A stretch of DNA of 37,579 nt, taken from Thermomucor indicae-seudaticae (taxonomy: Eukaryota; Mucoromycota; Mucoromycetes; Mucorales; Lichtheimiaceae). Below the pieces are notes generated by a model. The model was given only the letters and a program-made list of their open reading frames with translations, did no database searches and was not told the DNA's origin. Where the stretch lies: NCBI GenBank assembly GCA_000787465.1, contig JSYX01000090.1:1-37579 (forward strand). Direction: 5' to 3'. The position numbers and the translations under genes were made by a program. Positions 1 through 9,109 of the stretch are shown in pieces; position 1 is the stretch's first letter; each line of letters begins with the position of its first letter.

Positions 1-531
1 GTGCAAGTTTTCTACTCTTGTAGGCTAGGCTCGCATAGCGAAATAAAAACAGCTACAATCGTCCGTTTTGAACATTGTCGCGTAGCTTTATATGGTTTTG
101 CGTTTTCTCTTTTTACGTGTTGCAAAAGCTAAAGTAGTGCACTAGCTCATTTAAATAAAGAACTTTAATAAGGTAGTTTCAATAGCTATTGAGAGACCAG
201 AGCAAGTATAGGAGTTATAGGGGAAGGCTCATGGCTAATGGCTACTCAATGGAGATGGAGGGGGGAGATGACGAGCAAAAGTGAAATCGTGATCAATGAG
301 ATGGCAAATGTGTCACTTGATGCAGGGTACTTCTTTATGCCGATAAAGACAGAAAATTTTCAAAGCAGCAAGGGATGGTCGGACGCTGAGAAAGGAAAAG
401 GGAAGGGGAAGGCAGAAGGTCAAGGCAAGGCTGTGCAACGGGAGATCCACAGAACCATGGAAGCTGGGAACCAAACTGATGGGAGCACAAGCAGGCCGAT
501 GGCTATAACACGGATATAACACCACCTTGAT
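1..531 (+). repeat. Dispersed repeat, left copy (cut by window edge)
   Basis: This stretch matches 30654-31336 in inverted orientation. Shared blocks include positions 2-60 (tgcaagttttctactcttg onward), 100-240 and 300-365, and the end block around 490-531 (gcacaagcaggc, gatataacac, accttgat). Similarity stops at 531. The middle (about 365-470) differs between copies. The repeat starts at the window edge, so its outer end is unknown. Read in the other orientation it begins TGTTATATCC and ends in TTGCA, like the TG..CA ends of an LTR, but I found no flanking 5-bp duplication. No intact coding frame is convincing. It ends 68 bp before tRNA-Cys. Confidence 0.85.
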
Positions 532-599
532 GGTAGTGTACGTGTTTTCTCCGTTGGAATGCTCCTTGGATTTCCTATTGAGTGCAACAAATCGGACGC

Positions 600-671
600 G
601 GACTCGTAACTCAGTGGTAGAGTGGAAGACTGCAGATCTTCTGGTCCCGTGTTCAAATCACGGCGGGTCCT
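600..671 (+). tRNA. tRNA-Cys (anticodon GCA)
   Basis: The full cloverleaf is visible. The acceptor stem is 600-606 with 664-670 (one G-T pair), the D arm 609-623, the anticodon stem-loop 625-641 with loop CTGCAGA and anticodon GCA at 632-634, and the T arm 647-663 with loop TTCAAAT. The discriminator base is T671, the universal identity base of tRNA-Cys. No intron is present. A run of seven Ts shortly downstream (about 682-688) suits RNA polymerase III termination. A dispersed repeat ends 68 bp upstream. Confidence 0.97.
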
Positions 672-1039
672 TGGTTTTCCCTTTTTTTCGCTGTTGCTTC
701 AGGACCGTCACGCTTAGGGTTTTCTTTTTTGACTAGCAGGGCGTCAGGGAAGAGTCTACAGTCCAGCCTGCCATAACCCGTACTCCCAAAACCCATAGAT
801 CTTTTGATTTAACAAGTTGGTTTCTAATAAATTACTATGGTCATTACCCGTACCTCTGTACCCCATAACCCATCGCGACTTTTTGGAAAACCCATAGATT
901 TTGAGTGTGATGGAAATAAACAATTATGAGCACCCGTGACTGCCGCCTTCATATGGTATGCTTATGCGTGCCGTAGATATTAAAAGATGGACCTTCCGAA
1001 GTCATTGAGAAGTTCTTTCTTCTCGACTTAAACCTAATC
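672..1039. other. Intergenic, no gene recognised
   Basis: Apart from the polymerase III T-run just after the tRNA, I see no gene in this stretch. Near-repeated phrases such as acccgtac and cccatagat (about 776-895) suggest degraded repetitive DNA. Confidence 0.4.
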
Positions 1040-1195
1040 ATGCCAAAATCTGCTAATAAACAACTACTGTCATGTGCAGTTCAACCAACGCCGAAGAAAC
1101 GTGCCACCTTGAAGGACAAGCTCATGGTTCTTGACTGGCACCATGTCAAAGGCAATAACCAACCAAAGACAACTGAACACTTCCGTGAAAACTAG
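1040..1195 (+). pseudogene. N-terminal relic of CENP-B/pogo-type transposase
   Basis: A 51-codon frame starts at ATG 1040. It encodes a basic leader followed by a helix-turn-helix-like stretch (KLMVLDWHHVKGNNQ, then TTEHFREN at residues 44-51). This resembles the N-terminal psq/CENP-B DNA-binding domain of Tigger/pogo transposases and ARS-binding-protein relatives in fungi, where K-[IL]-x-VLD-[WF]-[HY]-x3-G-x2-Q is typical. The frame is cut exactly where a MITE begins: the first three bases of the MITE (TAG, 1193-1195) are the stop codon. No continuation of the transposase is evident beyond the MITE. Family assignment is by motif recall only. Confidence 0.5.
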
Positions 1196-1290
1196 GGTTC
1201 ACCACGAGTCGAATCGAGCTCGACTTGAGTCGTGGTAGCCCTAGCATAGATGTTCGAATCGGGTCGACTCAAGTCAAGTGGTGAACCCTA
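1193..1290. mobile_element. hAT-like MITE, degraded copy
   Basis: This 98-bp element has terminal inverted repeats TAGGGTTCACCAC (1193-1205) and GTGGTGAACCCTA (1278-1290). Its interior is built of GAGTC/GACTC pentamers. An internal half (1193-1242) is almost a palindrome by itself, because a second TIR-like end (GTGGTAGCCCTA) occurs at 1231-1242. It is a relative of the complete copy at 31153-31252. No clear 8-bp target duplication remains (gtgaaaac versus ttcacagc), so this copy is older or rearranged. It interrupts the transposase relic. Confidence 0.75.
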
Positions 1291-1684
1291 TTCACAGCCA
1301 GGGCATCGCAGACTGGACTTCACTTCAAAGTCCAGGCTTCTCGGACTCCCCGGACTGGACTCCGTTTGCAATGCTTTGGTAAACTTGTTGCTGAATTGCG
1401 TCAGTGTTATCTTATTTAAGAGCAAAACCGGTTCACAAGTTGCCGTAAACAATATTCTTAGCAAGCGCAAACATTTCTTCAAGATATAGTACGTCTCTTG
1501 CTTTTTTTTCCAAGTTTTTAGCTGGCACACCATTTTTATCAGTTCTCCTTCCTATCTTTTTCCTCCTGCGAAGCATATATCGATGTTGAATACCTTTACT
1601 TTAAACATGGCCGTACTTCGATAAAAATTCTTCTGCTGCTCTTGGTTGCAAGAACTTTTGCGCCGATTTGGTTTACACTGAAGA
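1291..1684. other. No gene recognised
   Basis: Only short frames occur here and none resembles a known family. The segment gactggacttcacttcaaa and its neighbour tccaggcttctcggactccc contain short inverted motifs (AGTCCAG/CTGGACT) that look like repeat debris. Confidence 0.35.
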
Positions 1685-2275
1685 ATGTCCGTGCAATTTG
1701 TGGCACTAAATATAAAGCTTGACACACGACTTTACAATATGGACTTTGCATCAAAGAGAAACGCGTCATCTCACACAGATAACGAGTGTATCCTCAAAGC
1801 TCACATCTTCATTGTCTCTCTCTCTCTCTCTCTCCAACGTCAGTTCAGTGGAAGTCATTATTCTGACTATATTTGCTCTGAATCACGTCACAGAAAGTGG
1901 GGTTGTTCTAGCCAAGGCTCTCCAGTAAAGACATGCGCACACGCTTTCTTCTCTTTTGTTTTCAGATAGAAGCACGTCCTCTGGATAATGGCTTCAACTC
2001 CCATCCCATCTGAGCGCGCGTTAACTGCAAAATCAAATTCCTACTCTAAGCCAGATCGTAATGGTAAACACGGAGTGTTGTTGGAAAGAAAACAAACCCA
2101 GATGCTTCTGCAGGTGCGTGCACACACATACTTCAGATTTGTCGAATGCGACGATATTTACAGATGTTTGGGAGTCGCTATTGCGGAACTCTTCAGTTTA
2201 TTCACTCCAGAACAGAAGTCCTCAACGATGATTAGAACTGATTTCGTGATATATAGCTTTTTGCATAACTTTTAA
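1685..2275 (+). other. Possible small spliced gene, unrecognised
   Basis: A candidate start ATG at 1988 follows a possible 5'-UTR intron of about 41 bp (1926-1966, GTAAAG..TTTTCAG). It opens a 42-residue Ser/Lys-rich frame ending in ERKQTQMLLQ. A possible intron (GTGCGT at 2115 to TTTACAG at 2164) would then join 23 more codons, giving about 65 residues. I do not recognise the product. The splice sites are plausible but the branch point is weak, and a (TC)n microsatellite lies at about 1816-1834. It could equally be noncoding. The C-terminus would lie close to the 3' end of the convergent CRM1 gene. Confidence 0.2.
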
Positions 2276-2311
2276 CGTTCTCCGTTGGTGTGTTTGCGTC
2301 AATTTGATAAT

Positions 2312-5300
2312 TTACAATGAACGCCAAAGTTCTAACTCTGTTTCTAGGTCTACTTCTTGCTGTTTGGCAAAGTCATCAACTGACCGAAAATCCGCCATAA
2401 AGTCTACCAAGTCTTTGCAAAAGCGCTCAAGATCGTCACTGTATTCTAGCATACCAGATGCTACCAGGTCGATTTGATTCCTAGACAGTAGGGCTTCCAC
2501 TTAATACATGGATAGTAGTAGCACAGTAGTCTGCGCCACTTACTCTGGCAATGTCGGATATATCCCGCGTAACCGATGCTTAATATATGCTTGAACGTAC
2601 GCTGCATTGGATTCGTAATGACCTTCCGGGTAAAGCTTCGTGTAAATCTCGCCCTGTTGGACTAGGTCAAGCAACCGTGCTAGAGCGAGACTTTGCAGCT
2701 CAAACTCTGACAGAGAGCGATGGTGAGCTATATTTGTTAGAAGGTGGATAGACCCTACTTACGATTGCGACGATCCCTATCTGTGATCACTGCAAGTATA
2801 ACACTAAGAATCCGCATATAATAATGCTCATAGAGAGCATTTTGCAGGTCGTCGTCCGTTTCCTGTGCTACGTTGTTCAAAAAAACAATACAGGTCTCGT
2901 ACGCCTGGTTACTGATCGCATGATCCGGGTGCTGAATGCCCCACAGGAAGCTTTCAACAACAAGTGTAAATTTTTCTCGAGGTAGCTTTAGAACGTCTAC
3001 CATGATTTTTCGTCAGTCATGGATTGTCCACAAGCAAAACATGTCCTACCTGTCCATGCAAAAGCTATTAATGCATGCACCAACTTGAAGAATCCTGGCC
3101 GCTTTTCGTAAAAAGTCTCAAAATCATCATTGATTTCAGCGTATATACGTTCGAACACTCTGTAATACACCGTCTCGATCAGCGGAGGTAAAGCTTGGGG
3201 CGAATGAGTCTCTTCCCGCTAAAAACAGAAAGGATAATCAACAATAAGCATAGCATATACAACAAAATGTGAGAGGTATAAACTGCGTGTCTGGAACATA
3301 TATACTAAAGTAATAGAGAAAGAAATCATACATGGAAATGTTTCGCAAGCATAGTACTTAGGATATCGGACACGTCGTGCTTTCCGGGCGGCGCTATGAC
3401 GAACTCGTTTACTAAAACGTTTACAACGCGACGATCATCTTCATCAAGTTGAGACTTGTTCTCGATATATGACTGTAATAGCTCGTTAACTTGTTCCCTC
3501 ACTCGCTCACGCAGACGAGCAATGTCTGTAAAACAAGAGATTGCGTCAAGTCTCTGATGTTATCAATCAATAAATATAAAGAACTTACGATCCAAACGCA
3601 CTTCTGGACTCAGTGCTTGGTAAATCGCAACCAGATCCATATAGATGTATTTCAGCTGATATCCATATCCTGGACCAATCGACGAGCACACAGATAGATT
3701 TGTACGCAGTATGGTAAGCAGAATCTTCAGCGACTCCAGTTTGCCCAGATCCGCTTGTAGAATAGTCTTGAGCTGAATGGATGCATAAATGTCAATATAC
3801 AAGATGAATAACGTCGATAAAAAACGGTTTCCTTACGGATTCATTCGGGAGTTTCATCAGGAATGCTATCTGCTGCTGTTGATACTCCAAAGGTGCAACT
3901 GAAACAACATAACCGATCGCCCGATACACTTCACTTGTCTGAACTTTGGAGGGGTTTAATCGTTAGAAGGTCCCCTTTAAAACAAACCAGTTTCATATAC
4001 TGACCTGTAAAGGCTCCAAGTCGGCGATAAGCGAAGGAAGCTGTGACAGAAGCTCCTGAAATAGGCTTGTTCCTTGAAGCATATTCTTGCAGGACGAACA
4101 GATCTTGACCAGAGAGTCACATGCCATCTCTCGAATTCCGAATTCTGGTTCGTGTAAATATACCAATATGCGTGAAAGGATCGATTGGAACAAGTCGGCA
4201 TGTTTATTAAGGAAACGCGGGTAACTTCCACAGATGTATAACATGCACGAAGCTGCAATCCACTCGTGGTCTTTGCTGTTGTTGTTTAATAATAAGCGTT
4301 CGAGTTGCATCATGAATGTTCCCAAAAGGCTTTCTTCAGCCTCCTCCGTCAAAGCATCAGCAATGGCTCCAACTGCCCAGCAGACACGGTTGGGATTATT
4401 AAGTGGTCCAAATGCGTGAAGCTGCATAATAACATTGCGTGAGAAGAGCCTGGTTAGTATGTTATAAATTACTATTACTAGATGCAATGAATACCTGCTC
4501 AATAAAATGGGCTTTTAGTGAAACTTCCATGTCTCGAGGATCAAGAACAGTTAGGTCGCACAAAAGGCTTTGCATTGACCTGTAGAGTTCTATGGCATCA
4601 CTTTGACGAACGAATTTACGGTCCACCACTTGACCGTCGTCTTCAGAAATGATCAGGACCTTGTATCTGTTAGTATTGGAGAGCAGCATATACTACATTT
4701 AAACCATACCTCATCCGGATTAACCATATGGTTGACGGTGATCCGGCGTAGCTTCCGAAATACATCGTTGAATGCCGTTAAGGAATCCGTGCTAGGCAGT
4801 TCTCGGACCTGGTGAGCCTGGATGAAAAAGAAATGTGCTGTATCAGTGCTATGGCCGACCGCCACCAGATATTCCAACGTAAACAGCCTACCAGTTTGCT
4901 CCAATATTCGAGACATACTCGCCATAGTTCACGGTCATCAATATCAGATAGCAGCAGCAAATCATTATGAGCCTTATGAACAAGGTTAATGTCCAGTGAC
5001 GCTATGACCTATCCAAGCAAGAAATGACACGCGTTCAGTAATCTGGCGTGTGCTCCCCTGAAAACGACTTGTCTAGACCTGCTGATATCGAGTCAGAATT
5101 TCCGAAAGAAAGACGGCATAATCTTGCAGAAGCTCTTGATCTAGAGAATTCAAATCCTGATACTCCTTCAAGTTAACTTTGATGACGTGTAAGACGATGT
5201 CTCATTTTATACAGCATTCTCCTGGCCAAAACACAACATACCACTGGTCAATATCCGATGTACAGCTTCAATAACAGTATCAAGTAGCAGCGAGAGTTGA

Positions 5301-6605
5301 GATTGATACTCTATCGGCAAGTGATCAACTGTAACGATTTCTATGAAGCATTTTAACGCCAGATTCTGTAAAGCAGATCTCGGACCGGACACTAACTAAA
5401 TTGAAAAACTGCGTCAATCACGTTTGCATTTGCGAATAGAATACAGTGGATAAACCTTACTCTATGTTCCAAGACTCTCATCAAACTCGTTTCAAACACT
5501 GAGGAGACCGGAATCCAAGCAAAGAACTTTAAGACAGTCTCGAGAGTAGCTTGCAAAAGGCTCGGGTCCGTAACCTTTTCAAGAATTTGGCAGCAAAGGT
5601 CGAAAACCGGTCCGAATTCTTTAGCCATTTGTTCACTTAGTCGTCGTGTCTTCCATTGCGCCTGTTCCTCTTCGGATACATCAAATACTTCTTCGCTAAG
5701 AATAACAATAGCCTGTTGGTCATTTTCCCCTTCTCAGTCAAGATCTTTTCATGGAAAGCCTTACCTTAGTAAACGCAATAGTCTCATGTTATTTTCACAA
5801 AGGCTCAGATTTGCTTTGCTCGCCGCAATAATTTCTTCTGTAAAAGTTGGCCACTCGTCTGGCCATTCTTTCTTTATGATCTATACATATCAGATCTTCT
5901 TGAGTACGCCTGTGCGCAACACTCTTTTTTTTTACTACTACCAGTGTACTGACTTGGACTAGCACCATGTTTAACTTGGTCAAAAAAGGCTTTTCGGATT
6001 GCAAGTCTTTTTTGGTCGATGACCTTAATACGATAAGGTCAACAATGTAATTTCGGATTGCTGGTTTTTTTTCAAGCCGCGTCAAAGAGAAGAACTTGCT
6101 TGCCTCCAGAAACTCTTGTACTCACCTAAACGGCGATCGGGCGGTAAGTGTTTCCAGCGTTCCAAGACAAAATTATGTAGCACCCGTAACGCTAAAAACT
6201 GGACAAACAAATCGGGAGTTCAGCGATCTACTAACTCTCTCTCTCTCGTTGTTCCAACAACAGATACCTTTGACTGCACATTTTGCGAGCGTTCTAGGAC
6301 TTGATCGACTAACTGCCACGACTCGCTGTTGTTTTGAAACTCGGTCAGAATGACTTGAGCTTCAGCACGCTAACCGGACGCGCAAAGAGTTCAGTCCCTT
6401 TGTTTCCCTTTTCGCACACAAAGAGAGAGAGAGAGAGCAAGAGACTTACTGTAGCAGAATCTCCTTCATAGAAAGCCTTCACGACGTTGTCGAGTTGAGT
6501 TACGCTAAATCGTCCTTGGGAATCAAGTAATGCCTTATAAAACCCGCCGACGAGAATCAAGAGCTTGTCCAATGTGGGCTTCGTGTACGTGCCACTTACA
6601 TTCAT
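2312..6605 (-). CDS. crm1: Exportin-1 (CRM1/XPO1), 19 exons
   Basis: Nuclear export receptor of the importin-beta/karyopherin family; it binds leucine-rich NES cargo with RanGTP and moves through the nuclear pore. I joined 19 exons, and phase is kept throughout: 6605-6450, 6369-6268, 6198-6126, 6060-5954, 5880-5765, 5695-5461, 5395-5242, 5176-5079, 5008-4892, 4817-4710, 4659-4495, 4421-4005, 3938-3837, 3772-3589, 3525-3332, 3218-3050, 2996-2763, 2706-2544, 2480-2312. That is about 1020 aa, near the usual 1050-1080. Hallmarks run colinearly with human XPO1: an N-terminal IBN_N-like region, KEWPDEWPTF, LLSEEVFD, LETVLKFFAWIP, ICLEYW-like VCLEYW, NRVCWAVGAIADAL, YPRF, MACDSLVKI, FLNNVAQE and GMLEYSDD. 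The first exon's start is the least certain part. The protein is clearly diverged for such a conserved receptor, so it may be a paralogue. The residue aligned with human Cys528 is Leu (about residue 521). Confidence 0.93.
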
Positions 6606-7018
6606 GAGAAGCGTTATGCGGCAGAGAGTGACCCACCGAGTTGACTTGCGGACAAGAGATTAGTGCTCTGGCAGCTCCGCAGTAATGCTATTGCAGTTGT
6701 TAAATCCTTGTAATCAAAACAATCGTGGTTGGATAACAAGCTGAACTGGACACGCTGAATACAGTTCGGTGAGGATAACGGTCGACGATGCAAAAAGAAT
6801 GACTATACGGCACATACTGAAAATTTAGACTGATTTCGAGGGCAAATACGTGGTTCACTGCTGGAATAAACGATGGTTTCTATAATAGCTATATGCTCTC
6901 GACGGGGCCATGTATGAAGGAGGTTCTGTCTGTTCCATTGTTTGCGACGAGAGGAATAAAACAGGCTTTTGTCATGAAACATAAGACTATTTGGTTCGAG
7001 ATATGACGTGGCTGTAAA
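6606..7018. promoter_or_regulatory. Upstream region of CRM1
   Basis: This is presumably the CRM1 promoter and 5' leader on the minus strand. I see no clear TATA element and no other gene. Confidence 0.35.
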
Positions 7019-7620
7019 GTGTCCACCTACGACTCAATTGTTGTCGCTGCCCGTTTTTTTCTACTTTCGCTTCAAAATGGGGTCAATCCCATCCGAACAT
7101 GCAGCTTCGGACAGCGCTGCTGTGCCTGTTCCCTGCTCTTGATGGGCACCACTTCCACTTCTGGAAGAGGCGGAGGAGCCCAATGGGTGTGCGTCAGCGA
7201 GAAGGAGCAAAGTCGTAGAAGCAGGCCTGGTCTGCCTGGCGGTCGCGCACATGGCTTTGCCAGCCCTCATAGTCCTAACAAATATAGCTGGATAAGGGCC
7301 CCGAATATCCGCATCCCCCGTCACCCGCTAGGCTTAATCGACGCTGTCAAGCCAGGCGGGAGCCAGTCGTCGCAATTTCTGGCATCTGGAATGGCAGCCA
7401 GCAGGTATTGAAGAGAGCTGGATCGGATCAAATCCAGGCGATTGAAATTGACGACAATGATATCAGAATGGCAAAAATCAGAAACTCGAGTTTCCGTTTA
7501 ACTCACAATGAATTAGCAGCCGAACTATTTGAAGGTGAGTGGTATCATCCACTGTCGGCCATGCTTCCGTTTGTACTGATAGACTCTTGTGCCAGGGTAA
7601 TGAGAGACACCTAAAGTCGT
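7019..7620 (+). other. Possible short gene or relic, unrecognised
   Basis: A pyrimidine-rich tract (about 7050-7075) precedes ATG 7077, which opens only a 21-codon frame (MGSIPSEHAASDSAAVPVPC). Further on, a frame around 7380-7540 encodes a protein-like stretch including QAIEIDDNDIRMAKIR and TRLTHNELAAELFEG-like residues. It meets a good splice donor (GTGAGT at 7534) and an acceptor (CCAG at 7594-7597), but the join reaches a stop at once. I could not build one consistent gene and do not recognise the product. It may be a decayed gene. Confidence 0.2.
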
Positions 7621-9109
7621 TGGTCAGAATTGGGAGGACGCTTACATGAACTTGCTAGCATTTGACGTTATCCTTCTTTTTCCTGGGTTAGCAGATTGAC
7701 CACAATGACTGTTATAGTTTATAAGCAGGACAGATCCATTTCTCTGGCCCTTGTCCTGTTCACATAATAAAACACTTGCCCTGTTTCCTTTTCGCAAGTT
7801 ACCTGCATCTCTGTCGATATATACGCTGCAGCGCAGTCCCGAAGCCGTCGGCTGTCATGTAGAACTGGTTCTGAACGAGATCCCATTGATCACGGAGGGT
7901 TAGGTACGAGCGTGGAGATTCGAATAAATAGTGTCACGTTTGTCTCGCGCATTATTGCATGACTTTGCATATTGCCTCGATCGTCTTTTTAAGAAGCCTT
8001 TTGCCTCTGAACTCCAATGTAAGACGGCCTGTTGCCCTCCAAGTTTTTATTGCAATGTCCCAAAGTCAAACGCCGAATACGATATGACGAACATTTACAT
8101 TAGCGAACTTCTTTCGCGCTTAAGCTTCGGCTACTGGCTTTTTTGGCTGATCAACTCACGTAGTCTGAGTATCATGAATCATCTAAAATGCAAGTTGGCG
8201 ATGGATACGAACAGTGGGAAGTCTGTTTTGGCTGCATGCTGCTTGACTTTTCAACTTTCCCCATCTGTGCAAGACCGGTCTCGCCAAGTTTTTGCACATC
8301 GTTCTATCTATCTTGTCCGACCCTCATCATTCTGCATACCAAATATTTCTAGCTTATCTTGCACGTGCTACATCTTCACAAAGAACTGCCCTCCTTCACT
8401 GAGCAAATGACATTGCGTAGGTCAACCGTATGATTGCTAATTGGCAATGTATCCCTGTTTCAGAGGTTGCTCCTGACAGTATTGCTTAATCGGGTACAGC
8501 TGTTAGATACAAAGAGGCAGCGTAAACAATGACGCATACATTTTTATTGGATGACGAAGATCATGCAAGTTGTCAATTTGCGACAGTAACTTGTTGCATG
8601 TATCAATGGTGACAAAGACAGATGAAGTCTTAATTGCTGCTTGTCATGAAGAGCTAGATACGGTTGATAGCTCCCCTTTCTGTAAAAAGCAATATGTCAA
8701 CGAGCGCTGATACTTTTCTCCTGTGAAAGCGCTGAAACAGTTTGCCTCCCTCTTTATCTCCCTGCTGTTCTAAATACCGACGCAGCAAAGATGCATGCAC
8801 ATGCTTTTCCCAACGATAAGCGTTGGTTCCTGGACAGTCTCGTATGCAAACATGAGGAAAGACATGACAACTCGGAGGTTTTCCTGATCGCATAGAAAAA
8901 CACCGTCCCAGCGCTTTTGTTTACAGTATCTTTTTCGCGCGCTCTTTGTGGGTTGGATAAAAAAAGTCAGCGGAATTTTAGTGGGGGACTGTTCAAAAAG
9001 AACGAGAGTCAAAACGGAACTTTTTTTTCTTCTTCTTTTTCCTCACCTTCTTCTTTCTTTTACAAAGTTGTTTGTATTCAAAGAAGTGTCTGTTGCTATT
9101 TCTGCCACC
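7621..9109. other. Long stretch without recognised gene; promoter of CCCH gene at its end
   Basis: Open frames here, the longest about 159 codons at 7931-8410, lack recognisable motifs and start at a non-ATG codon. The last 100 bp are very pyrimidine-rich on the plus strand (runs of T and TTC, 9020-9062). They lead into the sequence GCCACCATGG around the start of the next gene, so 8900-9109 is probably its promoter and 5' leader. Confidence 0.45.

Noticed and set aside
2481..2543. Apparent frameshift at the last exon junction of CRM1
   Set aside because: It arises only if the nearer AG is taken as acceptor. Using the TAG that ends at 2481 restores frame and alignment (LPENQIDLVASGM).
5696..5764. 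A longer CRM1 exon using the first acceptor at the intron end (reading AIVILSEEVFD)
   Set aside because: That acceptor breaks the phase. The acceptor TTAG ending at 5696 gives LLSEEVFD exactly as in homologues.
7931..8410. A 159-codon plus-strand frame
   Set aside because: It begins with GTG, has no recognisable motif, and contains Cys/Ser-rich sequence typical of noncoding translation.
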